IMG/VR virus record: IMGVR_UViG_3300021373_002552
Coordinates: 1 to 20,677 of that record
DNA: 20,677 bases
Source of the DNA: a virus
Strand: one strand, 5' to 3'
The number at the start of each line of letters is the position of its first letter. Position 1 is the first letter of the stretch. Below the pieces are notes generated by a model. That model was given only the letters and a program-made list of their open reading frames with translations. It ran no database searches and was not told the origin of the DNA. Below, piece by piece: positions 12,963 to 20,677 of this stretch. The position numbers and the translations under genes are program-made.

Positions 12963-14583
12963 GTTAGAAGTAGAAATAACTGGAGAAATAAGAGACTTAG
13001 AAAAGGCTCTGAAAAAAGCCGAACAAGATTTAAAAGACCTTGAAGGACAGTCTTTAAAAACTGGTGCAAAAATACAAAGAACAGGAACACAAGCCGCTTC
13101 AGGGATAAATAAATTAGGAGGCGCCACCGCAAACGCCGTTCCAGCCGTTACGGAATTTTCAAGAATAATTCAAGATTTACCTTTTGGTATAAGAGGGGTG
13201 GCCAACAATGTTACGGCTGCGCTAGAAAGGTTTCAGCAGCTTTCAGCCAGATTAGGAGGGTCTACAAAAGCGTTAAAAGCAATGGCTTCTTCGCTTATTG
13301 GTCCTGCGGGTATTTTATTTGCAGTTTCTACTGTTACTTCATTATTAGTTTCTTTTGGGGATAAGTTGTTTTCCTCTAGTAAGAAATCTGATAAACTTGC
13401 AGACTCTACAAAGAAAACAAACGAAGAACTTCAAAACCAAAGTCAAATACTCAAAGATTTAATTAAAGATTACGAACAGTTTTCAAAAATTAGAACTCAA
13501 TCAATATTTAACACTACTAAAGAAAAAGAAAATGTAAAAGCATTGTTTGCTGTTTTAAGAAGTGAACTGAGTACAACAGAGGAAAGGCAGAGGGCTTATT
13601 CGGCGTTAAATAAAACATATTCTGAGTATTTAAAAAATGTAGACCCAAACAACATAAACCAAGTAATTAAAGCTGAAATAAAACTTTCTAAACAATTAGA
13701 GGTTAGAGAGAAAAGAATCCAGACTTTAAATAAACTTGAAGAAACAGCGAGAGAAATACAGTTAAAGAGACTAGAATTAGACAATCTTGGAAATGTAGCT
13801 GTAAACGACAAAAGACAAGCGGCTTTAGGAACAGAAATACTTCAGCTTCGACAGCTTCAAAAGGAGCTTAGAGAGGCTTTAGAATTATATACTTCTTTAG
13901 ACACTTCTATTGGAGAATTAGGACAAGGGCAAAGACCGCAAGCCACGACCTTAGAAACTGGATTAGTTGCTACGGGATTGTCAGAAATAGGAAATCAATT
14001 AGATGTTATCTTACAAAGACCTTTAACCCAAATAGATGATTTTACACAAAAGATGCAATTAGCTTTACTCGCGTTTAATGAACGAATGCGGCAAATAATT
14101 CAAAATAACATAGCAAACACTTTTGCAGGAATTGGAGAGGCTATTGGAAACGCTTTAACGGGAGCGCAAAATTTAGGGGATGGGTTGGCTAAAGTTTTGC
14201 TTTCATCCGTAGGGTCAATCTTGAAACAACTCGGGACATTAGCTATAACAATAGGGGTAACACTCTTAAAAGTAAAAACCGCTTTAAGCACATTACGCCC
14301 TGAAGTTGCAATAGCAGCTGGAATTGCTGCCATTGGTTTAGGTACTGCGTTTTCTGCGGGGGCTTCAAATTTAGGCAGTCAAATACAGGGAGGAAATGTA
14401 AGCTCTGGAGTAGGAGGCGCAACAAGCGGCAATTTCGGAACTGGAAGAACTGGATTCAGTGGTCAAAGCTTATTCGGTAATTTAACCTTTACAATTAGAG
14501 GCGAAGATTTAGTGGCCGTTGTAAATAACGCAATTGATCAAACGGCAATATTTGGAGGTAATGTAACGGTAGGTAATGACTAA
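12955..14583 (+). CDS. Tail tape measure protein
   Basis: Fills the tail tube, sets its length and is ejected with the DNA. Residues 1-55 form a charged coiled coil (EVEITGEIRDLEKALKKAEQ). A hydrophobic segment follows at about 113-135 (SSLIGPAGILFAVSTVTSLL), then a long coiled-coil stretch (about 140-320), and a second hydrophobic region rich in Gly and Ala at about 385-475, the pattern of tape measure proteins with membrane-inserting parts. At 542 residues it is short. By the usual rule of 0.15 nm per residue the tail would be about 80 nm. No peptidase or muramidase domain was seen. It overlaps the T frame by eight bases and is coupled by TAATG to the next gene. Confidence 0.88.
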   Translation: MPRLEVEITGEIRDLEKALKKAEQDLKDLEGQSLKTGAKIQRTGTQAASGINKLGGATANAVPAVTEFSRIIQDLPFGIRGVANNVTAALERFQQLSARLGGSTKALKAMASSLIGPAGILFAVSTVTSLLVSFGDKLFSSSKKSDKLADSTKKTNEELQNQSQILKDLIKDYEQFSKIRTQSIFNTTKEKENVKALFAVLRSELSTTEERQRAYSALNKTYSEYLKNVDPNNINQVIKAEIKLSKQLEVREKRIQTLNKLEETAREIQLKRLELDNLGNVAVNDKRQAALGTEILQLRQLQKELREALELYTSLDTSIGELGQGQRPQATTLETGLVATGLSEIGNQLDVILQRPLTQIDDFTQKMQLALLAFNERMRQIIQNNIANTFAGIGEAIGNALTGAQNLGDGLAKVLLSSVGSILKQLGTLAITIGVTLLKVKTALSTLRPEVAIAAGIAAIGLGTAFSAGASNLGSQIQGGNVSSGVGGATSGNFGTGRTGFSGQSLFGNLTFTIRGEDLVAVVNNAIDQTAIFGGNVTVGND

Positions 14584-16439
14584 TGGCTTTAAAGTATTTT
14601 TTAGAATATTATGATTTAGTAGGTGTTTTTCATAAAGCCGAAATAGATGATCCTGAATATGTAGGAGAGCCTATAAAGGTAAATGGATATGTAGAATTAG
14701 CCGCAGGGAGTGTAAATAGTCCTATTGAATCGATAAGAGGAACAGGATTAAAGCTATTTTTAGACGCTTCAGTAAATTTAACTTTTCAGGATTTATACTC
14801 AGAAAACGAGAGAACATTTAAAGTTACTTATACCAGAGAAAATATAGTAGAATTTGTCGGGTTTTTAAACCCCGAAGGGCTTTTTGAAAATTATGTTTCT
14901 GATAAATGGATAATTACTTTAATATGCGCGGACGGGTTGTCTTTTTTAAAAAATCTTAGTTACATAAACAACGAAACAAAAGAGTCTTTTAGTGGTAAAC
15001 AAAGGGAAATTGATATTATTGCCAATTGCTTAAAAAGAACAAACTTAGATCTAAATATCTACACAAGTATTGGAATATCATATACAGGACAGCCTTCTAA
15101 TACAAACGTTCTTACTCAGACTTATTTAAACTCAGAAAGGTTTTTAAAAGAAGATAATCAAGACACTATAATGAACTGTGAAGAAGTTTTAAGAAGTGTT
15201 ATTGAAAAATACAACGCCGTTGTAATATTCTATCAAGGGGGTTGGCACATATTCAGACCCATTGAGTTATTTAATTTTACAGCTAGAACTTTTTACGGCT
15301 ATGATTCAAACGCAGAGCCCTTAAACCCAGTAACTAAAGAAGTAGATTTTACTTTTAATTTAGGAAGTCAAATAGATGGTTTTTACCCTCATTGGGCTGA
15401 AACAGATCAACAGAAAAGAATTAAAAACAGTATAGGAGCTTATAGAATTAACTTAAAATACGGGTTAGTTAGAAATATATTAGCAAACCCAACATTGTTA
15501 AATCAAGGAACAGGATTTCAAAGCCCAAGTGATTTTGAGGTTTTCGACTGGAATGTTTTAAACTCTTTGTACATAGGTTTTAATAGCGACAATCCTGGAG
15601 TAGGTGTTGCTGTAACAAACGCTCCGAGCGTGGTTTTAGTATTAGAATCAGACCCTATAACGGTAACACAAAATGAACTTTTTCAATTTAGTTTTACCCA
15701 AAAATCTTTAAATGAAACCCCTGGAATACCTCCATTTTTAGAAAATAATCGAATAGGATATAGAGTAAAATTAACCGACGGAGTTACAGATTATTATTTA
15801 CTTGACGATGGAAGTTGGACTACTAGTGTAGAGGCTATTGATATAGGAACTGTATTTATTGGTTTTACAACTTTTACAGTTCAGGCAGATACGCTACCTG
15901 TTTCTGGTGAAATTACAGTTCAATTACAAGACGCTAGAGACGTAGGTTTTGTATACGTTACTTTAATTGATATTAGGTCTGTCACTGAAATAGTAGGTGA
16001 AAACCATTCATTTGAAAAAACAGTGAATCCAAGTTCAAAAATTTTACCAACTAAAGAAATATTTAATGGAGATATTCCGAGTGATTCTTATTTAGGGACA
16101 ATTTATCAATTTGATGAAACAACACCTACTGAAACATGGGTAAGAGATGGATTTACAAACCCAAATCCTATACTTCGAGTAATGGGAGAAGATACAATGA
16201 GTATGTTTCAAAACCCTTCTATTGAATTTAAAGGTGGATTGTATGGTTTTATTCCCTACATGAGCAGGGTGTTAATTAACAACAATGAAGGTGTTTACAT
16301 TCCTATCGAGTATAGGTACAATACAAAAACAAATACCATGCAGTTGAAGCTTAGAGAAATATTTGGGGTTTTTAGTGGCATATCCTATGAGTTTAATTTT
16401 GACTATGGAAATGTAGTAGACCCTACAATACAAGGATAG
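14583..16439 (+). CDS. Large tail-tip protein (distal tail / hub-like)
   Basis: A 618-residue protein directly after the tape measure gene, where distal tail and tail-associated hub proteins lie. Residues 1-130 are beta-rich (KYFLEYYDLVGVFHKAEIDD, then VELAAGSVNSPIESI and FLNPEGLF). About 130-240 is mixed helix and strand and includes YQGGWHIFRP. The C-terminal part is beta-rich and may be a carbohydrate- or tube-binding domain. No peptidase motif was seen. Similar large proteins at this place are common in flavobacterial siphoviruses and probably make the baseplate ring that closes the tail. The name rests mainly on position and size. TAATG coupling to the tape measure gene supports shared expression. 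Confidence 0.7.
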   Translation: MALKYFLEYYDLVGVFHKAEIDDPEYVGEPIKVNGYVELAAGSVNSPIESIRGTGLKLFLDASVNLTFQDLYSENERTFKVTYTRENIVEFVGFLNPEGLFENYVSDKWIITLICADGLSFLKNLSYINNETKESFSGKQREIDIIANCLKRTNLDLNIYTSIGISYTGQPSNTNVLTQTYLNSERFLKEDNQDTIMNCEEVLRSVIEKYNAVVIFYQGGWHIFRPIELFNFTARTFYGYDSNAEPLNPVTKEVDFTFNLGSQIDGFYPHWAETDQQKRIKNSIGAYRINLKYGLVRNILANPTLLNQGTGFQSPSDFEVFDWNVLNSLYIGFNSDNPGVGVAVTNAPSVVLVLESDPITVTQNELFQFSFTQKSLNETPGIPPFLENNRIGYRVKLTDGVTDYYLLDDGSWTTSVEAIDIGTVFIGFTTFTVQADTLPVSGEITVQLQDARDVGFVYVTLIDIRSVTEIVGENHSFEKTVNPSSKILPTKEIFNGDIPSDSYLGTIYQFDETTPTETWVRDGFTNPNPILRVMGEDTMSMFQNPSIEFKGGLYGFIPYMSRVLINNNEGVYIPIEYRYNTKTNTMQLKLREIFGVFSGISYEFNFDYGNVVDPTIQG

Positions 16440-16478
16440 ATAAAATTTATGAATATATAATTTTACATAAAAAAAACT

Positions 16479-16486
16479 TATATTTG
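16479..16486 (+). promoter_or_regulatory. Putative -7 promoter box before the second tube-like gene
   Basis: TATATTTG matches the -7 consensus exactly. Only four bases separate it from the ATG at 16491, so a transcript starting here would be leaderless or nearly so, as at the protease gene. The 51-base gap before it is very AT-rich, including ATAAAATTTATGAATAT. No -33 TTTG is visible. Confidence 0.45.
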
Positions 16487-16490
16487 TTTT

Positions 16491-16949
16491 ATGGCAAATG
16501 ATTTTTACAAGGGTGACGAAGATATTCTATACATAAAAGTAAATGAAACCTATTACCCTGTAGCCTGTTTAGTTTCAAATGATTTTTCTGAAAACTCAGG
16601 CACAATTGAAACCACCACACGAGATAATTTAGGATGGAAAACATTTCAACCAACAAACCAAAGTTTTGAAGTGTCTTTTGAGGGAATTGAAACACAAGAA
16701 GACGTTATAAACGGGCTGGTTACTTACAAAGACTTACAGAACTTTAAGAAAACTCAAACCCTAATAGATTTTAGAATAGGAAGCGTAAAAATAATTCAAG
16801 GGCAAGGATATATCATAAATATATCTAAAAACTCTCCTGCTGGGGATTTGGTTTCGTTTAGCGGACTACTACAAGGGTTTGGAAGTTATGACAATTACGA
16901 TCCTAATTTGAATGACGTTTTCAATTATGATTTAAACTTTGATTTATAA
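16491..16949 (+). CDS. Second tail-tube-like protein
   Basis: 152 residues that show the same layout as the major tail tube protein at 11854-12297. An early DILYIKVNETYYPVACLVSN hairpin (about residues 10-29) corresponds to NVLFKVYDGAAYVPVVCLKN. It is followed by a middle strand with FEVSFEGIE and a late strand pair (QGQGYIINISKNSP and DLVSFSGLLQGFG) matching GSGYLSEVSTEASS and DAIVTFSATLMGDG. It lies between the tail-tip protein and the fibre gene and carries its own promoter box. A tube-like protein here may form the last ring of the tail, link the tip to the fibre, or serve as an alternative tube subunit. The family assignment is by visual comparison. Confidence 0.68.
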   Translation: MANDFYKGDEDILYIKVNETYYPVACLVSNDFSENSGTIETTTRDNLGWKTFQPTNQSFEVSFEGIETQEDVINGLVTYKDLQNFKKTQTLIDFRIGSVKIIQGQGYIINISKNSPAGDLVSFSGLLQGFGSYDNYDPNLNDVFNYDLNFDL

Positions 16950-16951
16950 AA

Positions 16952-18742
16952 ATGGCAACAAACAACAAATTAATTTTAACGTTTAACAGAGATTTTACAT
17001 TAGATGATACTGTAGAGCTTGTTATACAAATTTCTCAAGTAGGAGGGGTAACTACTTTTACGTGGGTAAATACAGTTTCAAATGCTTTTGAAGTAGAAAT
17101 AGGAACGCCTACAGGAATTTTAGGAGAAAATACAGCAATAAACTTTACAGCGGCTTGGCAAAACTCAATAACAGGATATAGTATTAGTCAATCAACAAAT
17201 TCTGTAACAATAGTTGCGGGTGACAACACTTCTTTCATAAGCGTGGTTGCTAAAGATAGTGGAGGTAATACATACAATATTCCAGCAGATTATAATGTAG
17301 CCATTTTGACACAATCATCAGGAAACAAAATAACATATTCTGATAAAATAGGGTTACGTCCAAAAAAAACCCATATAAATCAATGGTGGGATGATGATGC
17401 TAACGAGGTAAAAGAAAAACACAATCTAAACGATGACAGAATAACTCAAAACGAGTTATTAAAAGCCAATTTAAACGGAGGTAACATATTTACAGGAAAT
17501 CAACAGTTTAATAACGGAGTTGTAACTACTGATACTGACATGGTAATTAACGGTATTCGTGTTGGTGGAGGAAATAGTGCTGTAAACACTAATGTAATAA
17601 TGGGTAATGGAGCTGCTGCTAATATTTTGCCAGATGAAGTAACAGCATGTGTTATTATAGGAACACAAGCAGCAGAAAATATTACGGATTTAGACAAAAT
17701 AACCGTTGTAGGTCATTTTTCAGGAAAAAATTTAACAACAGGAGGATTTTCAACTTTTTACGGTTACGAATCTGGAAGAGATAATGAAGATGGATTAGAT
17801 AATACTTGGGGGGGATATGCTTCAGGACAAATAAATATTTCGGGTAACTTTAATACTGGTTGGGGATATGCTGTAGCTAGATTTTTGCAAGGAGGGTCGG
17901 AAAACGTTATGTACGGTTGGGGAGCTGGACGTGGTGTTTCAGAAGTTAATCCTTATACTGGGTCTTCAAGTATGTTTATGGGATATCAAACGGGTCAAAA
18001 AGCGTTACAGGCTTTAAGAGATACTTTTGTAGGATATCAATCTGGTTTTGCTGCTAACGGATCTGAAGACAACACAACATTAGGGTATTTTTCAGGGCAA
18101 GGGATTATAACTAATGTTCGATGTACTTATTTAGGTTCTAGAGCTGCATTAAACGCAACACAATCTCAAAGAATGACCGCTATTGGTTACGATACTGCAT
18201 CAGGTATAACTACAGGAGGAAACAACTCTTTATACATAGGGGCAAACATTCAACCAAGCTCAGCCACTGTAAACGCTGAAATGAGAATCGGGCTAGGAAA
18301 CGGAACTGTGCTAATAGATTGGCTCGCTTCGAAGTTTATACTTGACAGCACTTTTTCAATCTTAAAAAATGGTGATGGTAGCACAACACTATCAAACGAG
18401 AACGATGAAAAAATAAATGTAGACGCCACTGTGAGGATTGAAGGCGCTACTTCAGCAGTATTAGAAATGTACGACCAAGGCGAAGCCGTTAGCGGAACCA
18501 TGACATACGACGGAAACGCAGAAGAATTTACCTTTAGCACCGAAGTAGACGTAGAGGGAATCGCAAGTGCTAGAGCCTTAAAGACAACTGGCTATACTGT
18601 AGCGACATTACCTACTGGAAGCCAAGGAATGAGAGCATATGTAACTGACGCATCAAGCGTTTCTTACAGAGCCACTGCGACAGGTGGAGGATCTGAAGTG
18701 GTTTCTGTGTTTCATGATGGAACAAACTGGATATATAGCTAA
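16952..18742 (+). CDS. Tail fibre / receptor-binding protein with YadA-like repeats
   Basis: A 596-residue protein, likely trimeric, that should contact the host surface. Residues 1-150 form a beta-rich anchor domain with an early KLILTFNRDFTLDD segment. A short helical linker follows (about 150-185). Residues about 250-432 hold about ten irregular repeats built on a GYxSG core (GHFSG, GYESG, GYASG, GYQTG, GYQSG, GYFSG), as in the left-handed beta-roll head of YadA-type trimeric adhesins. The C-terminal part (about 460-596) ends in GTNWIYS, a common fibre ending. No chaperone (peptidase S74-type) domain was found. It starts two bases after the second tube-like gene. Confidence 0.78.
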   Translation: MATNNKLILTFNRDFTLDDTVELVIQISQVGGVTTFTWVNTVSNAFEVEIGTPTGILGENTAINFTAAWQNSITGYSISQSTNSVTIVAGDNTSFISVVAKDSGGNTYNIPADYNVAILTQSSGNKITYSDKIGLRPKKTHINQWWDDDANEVKEKHNLNDDRITQNELLKANLNGGNIFTGNQQFNNGVVTTDTDMVINGIRVGGGNSAVNTNVIMGNGAAANILPDEVTACVIIGTQAAENITDLDKITVVGHFSGKNLTTGGFSTFYGYESGRDNEDGLDNTWGGYASGQINISGNFNTGWGYAVARFLQGGSENVMYGWGAGRGVSEVNPYTGSSSMFMGYQTGQKALQALRDTFVGYQSGFAANGSEDNTTLGYFSGQGIITNVRCTYLGSRAALNATQSQRMTAIGYDTASGITTGGNNSLYIGANIQPSSATVNAEMRIGLGNGTVLIDWLASKFILDSTFSILKNGDGSTTLSNENDEKINVDATVRIEGATSAVLEMYDQGEAVSGTMTYDGNAEEFTFSTEVDVEGIASARALKTTGYTVATLPTGSQGMRAYVTDASSVSYRATATGGGSEVVSVFHDGTNWIYS

Positions 18743-18762
18743 TTAATAATAAAAACAATAAC

Positions 18763-18909
18763 ATGAAAAATTTAAACGAAATTGATCTCAATGACTTAGA
18801 TGTAGGTTATGATATCGTAACAAGGAAATGCGATGATCCAAACGGAGACGAAAACGATCAAGGAGACGAAGACAGCATTGTCGGAGACAGACCAGACGAC
18901 CGTGACTAA
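18763..18909 (+). CDS. 48-residue acidic protein
   Basis: Starts MKNLNEIDLNDLDVGYDIVT and ends in a strongly acidic stretch with many Asp and Glu (roughly a third of the last 27 residues), with no membrane segment or signal. The ATG follows an A-rich leader 20 bases after the fibre stop. The stop overlaps by eight bases the GTG start preferred for the next gene, an arrangement that supports translation. The family is not recognised. Confidence 0.6.
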   Translation: MKNLNEIDLNDLDVGYDIVTRKCDDPNGDENDQGDEDSIVGDRPDDRD

Positions 18910-19216
18910 AAAGATAATACTTTACACGGGATTAATAATAGGAATTGGAACCTATCTTTTTTGGAATGATCTAAGGGATTTAGGATTTAAAGTTTTCTAC
19001 CCAGGAAACGCCCTGTTTATTTTTTCTCTGTGTTTGTATTTATTTTTAACAGAAACGAAAAGCTTTATTAAATACGTCCTCTTTTGCCTTTCGTTAAACA
19101 ATCTTTTAGATGAATTATTTTTTGATCCTACTAAGATGGGTATCAGTGAAGTATTTATTTTTCTGACTGTTTTGATTTTCGCTATATTAAGAAGTAAAAA
19201 TGCAAAAAGAACCTAG
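18902..19216 (+). CDS. Small membrane protein with four predicted helices
   Basis: From GTG at 18902 the product has 104 residues: MTKKIILYTGLIIGIGTYLF is a first membrane helix, followed by three more (NALFIFSLCLYLFLTE, YVLFCLSLNNLLDELFF, ISEVFIFLTVLIFAIL) and a basic tail. An ATG in the same frame at 18833 would add 23 polar residues but overlap the acidic gene by 77 bases. I prefer the GTG because it gives a standard eight-base overlap and begins directly at the membrane helix. Membrane proteins before the holin are common in phage lysis regions. A holin or antiholin role is possible but unproven. Confidence 0.65.
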   Translation: MTKKIILYTGLIIGIGTYLFWNDLRDLGFKVFYPGNALFIFSLCLYLFLTETKSFIKYVLFCLSLNNLLDELFFDPTKMGISEVFIFLTVLIFAILRSKNAKRT

Positions 19217-19547
19217 TTATTTTGATGAAGCTTATGAATTTATAGTAAAAATAATTATTCCAGCTTCTGCTGGGATTGCTGCAAAAGTGGCAATTCAAAT
19301 GAAGAATGAGAAATTGAGTATCAGTAGAGTAATTATAAGCTTTATTGCAGGTATCGTTTGTGCATACTTTGCATACCCCTTTATAAACAACTTTGCAGAC
19401 CAAGAATATATGCCTGCATTGATTGGACTTTCTGCTATTAGTGGAGAGAAGATAACCGAGTACGCGGTATACAGATTTAAGATTGATGTATTTTTAGGTG
19501 TATTGGTAACTACGATTTTAGAAAAAATTAAAGGCAAAAACAAATGA
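19200..19547 (+). CDS. Holin-like membrane protein
   Basis: 115 residues, with a short polar N-terminus and membrane segments at about 15-33 (IVKIIIPASAGIAAKV), 43-63 (RVIISFIAGIVCAYFAYPFI) and 71-85 (MPALIGLSAIS), then a weaker one at about 96-110, and a lysine-rich C-terminal tail. This layout, including the Gly-Ser-rich GLSAISGEKI turn, resembles LydA-type phage holins, which make pores in the inner membrane to start lysis. It overlaps the membrane protein before it by 17 bases and the lipoprotein after it by four (ATGA). No endolysin gene follows in the window. Confidence 0.62.
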   Translation: MQKEPSYFDEAYEFIVKIIIPASAGIAAKVAIQMKNEKLSISRVIISFIAGIVCAYFAYPFINNFADQEYMPALIGLSAISGEKITEYAVYRFKIDVFLGVLVTTILEKIKGKNK

Positions 19548-19945
19548 AAAAAGCAAAACTAACGCTTGTATTAATCGTTTTAATAATGATTAACGCTTGC
19601 AAACCTACTTACAGCTCGTTAGCTTACGACAACGCATTAAAAGCCAAACAGGATGTTTTAAACACCGTTGAGCTTAGCATTAATCCTTACGGGGATTTTG
19701 TAGGAAAGATTGACTCTTTAAAGTTAGAATTGAATTCTTATTATACCTATGAGTTAGAGCGACCTAATAACAAAGCTTCAGTAGAAATCTGGAAAAGACT
19801 CATTAAGGATAAAGGAGTGGTGACAAAGTTTTTCGAACTATGGAAAACATTGGGCGTATTAAGATCAAAAGAAGTCGAGACATCCAAGAAACAAATAGGA
19901 TTGAACTTTGATCAATTAATCGAATTAGAACAAGCTAAACAATAA
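19544..19945 (+). CDS. Lipoprotein in the lysis region (spanin-like candidate)
   Basis: 133 residues starting with a lipoprotein signal: KK, a hydrophobic stretch (LTLVLIVLIMI), then the lipobox INAC with the lipidated cysteine at residue 19. The mature part is mostly helical, with a lysine- and glutamate-rich C-terminal half. The gene is coupled to the holin-like gene by an ATGA overlap. In phages of Gram-negative hosts an outer-membrane lipoprotein beside the holin is often an o-spanin that fuses the two membranes. Here the partner i-spanin is not obvious, and the length is larger than many o-spanins, so the role remains open. Confidence 0.7.
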   Translation: MKKAKLTLVLIVLIMINACKPTYSSLAYDNALKAKQDVLNTVELSINPYGDFVGKIDSLKLELNSYYTYELERPNNKASVEIWKRLIKDKGVVTKFFELWKTLGVLRSKEVETSKKQIGLNFDQLIELEQAKQ

Positions 19946-19949
19946 GGTC

Positions 19950-20282
19950 ATGGGAGAAATAGAAATAACACTACAGAACATCAAAGACGAATCTTTAACA
20001 GCCCTTAAGGAAACGTTTGGGGATTCTTACGAAGACTCTAAACAAGAAATAGAAGAGCTATTAAAAGAATCTGAAGAAAAAGCCAAGGAATGGGCTGCGG
20101 ATCTCATTACAGGAGCTACTAGAATCGAAGCGGTTAAATATTTTCTAAAGACTGAGAAATCCTTATATGAAAACACGCTTCTTAAACTCGCTGGTATTCA
20201 ACAAATCAATGCATCGAATTTAAAAGATCAGTTAATACAAATTCTTATTGATAAATTAGGAGAACTAGCAAATAAGCAGTAA
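19950..20282 (+). CDS. 110-residue helical protein of unknown function
   Basis: Starts MGEIEITLQNIKDESLTALK and is highly charged, with Glu/Lys-rich helices (EELLKESEEKAKEWAADL at about 35-52) and an amphipathic C-terminal helix (LKDQLIQILIDKLGEL). No membrane segment or signal is seen. It begins four bases after the lipoprotein gene and ends about 50 bases before a strong terminator, so it is probably the last gene of the late operon. The family is not recognised. Confidence 0.65.
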   Translation: MGEIEITLQNIKDESLTALKETFGDSYEDSKQEIEELLKESEEKAKEWAADLITGATRIEAVKYFLKTEKSLYENTLLKLAGIQQINASNLKDQLIQILIDKLGELANKQ

Positions 20283-20335
20283 ATTAGAGTGTTCGAAATA
20301 CGAGGTAACAACTTTTTAAAGTTTCGCAATTAATT

Positions 20336-20359
20336 AAGCTCCCTGGAAGGAGCTTTTTT
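20336..20359 (+). terminator. Rho-independent terminator ending the operon
   Basis: AAGCTCC (20336-20342) pairs with GGAGCTT (20349-20355) over seven base pairs around a six-base loop, followed by a T run to 20359. It is the only clean terminator in the window and lies about 50 bases after the last gene of the rightward block, 11 bases before the next ATG. Confidence 0.85.
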
Positions 20360-20370
20360 AAACTCATAAA

Positions 20371-20640
20371 ATGTCAACACAGGAAGAAAAAAATAGAGCG
20401 CTTAAAAACTTTATGGAAGAGTTTTTTGATTTTGATGAATTAGTGAAATGCGGTTTTTTCAAAGAAGAAATGAGGGTTGACTACAAAGCGCAAGCAGAAA
20501 AAATTTGCTTCTTTTTTGGATACGATAGTGTTTATCAATACAACACCACAACAATACACGCTCACATATCATTTGAAGGAAAAAGACCTGAAGGATTTGA
20601 AAGCTTTGTAACAACTATCAATCCTTGGTTTGAAGACTAA
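20371..20640 (+). CDS. 89-residue hypothetical protein after the terminator
   Basis: Acidic, soluble protein with an N-terminal helix (EEKNRALKNFMEEFFDFDEL), a Phe-rich segment around residues 47-50 (CFFFG) and a beta-type C-terminal half (TIHAHISFEGKRPEG). It has no signal or membrane segment. It lies just downstream of the terminator, so it may belong to a different transcription unit or be reached by read-through. No promoter box was found before it. The family is not recognised. Confidence 0.65.
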   Translation: MSTQEEKNRALKNFMEEFFDFDELVKCGFFKEEMRVDYKAQAEKICFFFGYDSVYQYNTTTIHAHISFEGKRPEGFESFVTTINPWFED

Positions 20641-20677
20641 TTTTGCACCCGAAAAGATATTAACCCAACTACTCGAA

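Noticed and set aside
13596-14425. Several minus-strand frames inside the tape measure gene
   Set aside because: They overlap a convincing tape measure protein completely and have antisense-type compositions. AT-rich coiled-coil genes give such shadows.
17700-18250. Periodic DNA pattern in the fibre gene, considered as a repeat array
   Set aside because: The repetition is at protein level (GYxSG) with variable spacing and little identity between DNA copies.
18763-18909. The 48-residue acidic peptide as a modified-peptide precursor (leader-like MKNLNEIDLNDL start)
   Set aside because: No double-glycine cleavage site, no core rich in Cys, Ser or Thr, and no maturation enzyme or transporter nearby.

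Overview
The window is AT-rich and reads as the structural half of a tailed bacteriophage or prophage genome, most likely from a member of the Flavobacteriia (Bacteroidetes). Three things point there. Several gene starts and gaps carry the Bacteroidetes-type -7 promoter element (TAnnTTTG). Start codons sit behind A-rich leaders with no Shine-Dalgarno sequence. The protein families are those of flavobacterial siphoviruses. The gene order (terS, terL, portal, minor head protein, prohead protease, capsid, connectors, tail tube, G/GT chaperones, tape measure, tail tip) is that of a long, non-contractile-tailed (siphovirus) HK97-type phage. No integrase, repressor, replication gene, endolysin or tRNA was recognised, so virulent phage and prophage cannot be told apart from this stretch.

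Left end (1-1800): the 3' end of a possible hydrophobic protein, then a D12-class Dam DNA adenine methyltransferase set between imperfect inverted repeats that look like a transferred gene cassette, then three small genes of unknown function. Packaging and head module (1859-10134): small and large terminase, portal, a small leftward gene that runs against the operon, a Mu F-like minor head protein, a 639-residue spike-like protein, prohead protease, major capsid protein with an N-terminal scaffold-like domain, a structured RNA spacer, and a 48-residue protein. Neck and tail (10134-18742): gp6-like connector, head-tail joining protein, HK97 gp10-like protein, tail terminator, TP901-1-like tube protein, G and GT chaperones joined by a likely -1 frameshift on ten A's, a short tape measure protein, a large tail-tip protein, a second tube-like protein, and a YadA-like tail fibre. 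Right end (18763-20677): a small acidic protein, two small membrane proteins (one holin-like), a lipoprotein, a helical protein, a rho-independent terminator, and one more small gene.

Putative promoters precede terS, portal, protease, tail tube protein and the second tube-like protein. At least three share an AT-rich block directly before the -7 box, which suggests a phage-specific late promoter set splitting the rightward operon into sub-units. The most unusual items are the leftward gene at 5031-5204 with its own promoter box, the cassette-like flanks of the methyltransferase, the spike-like gene inside the head module, and the duplicated tail-tube fold.
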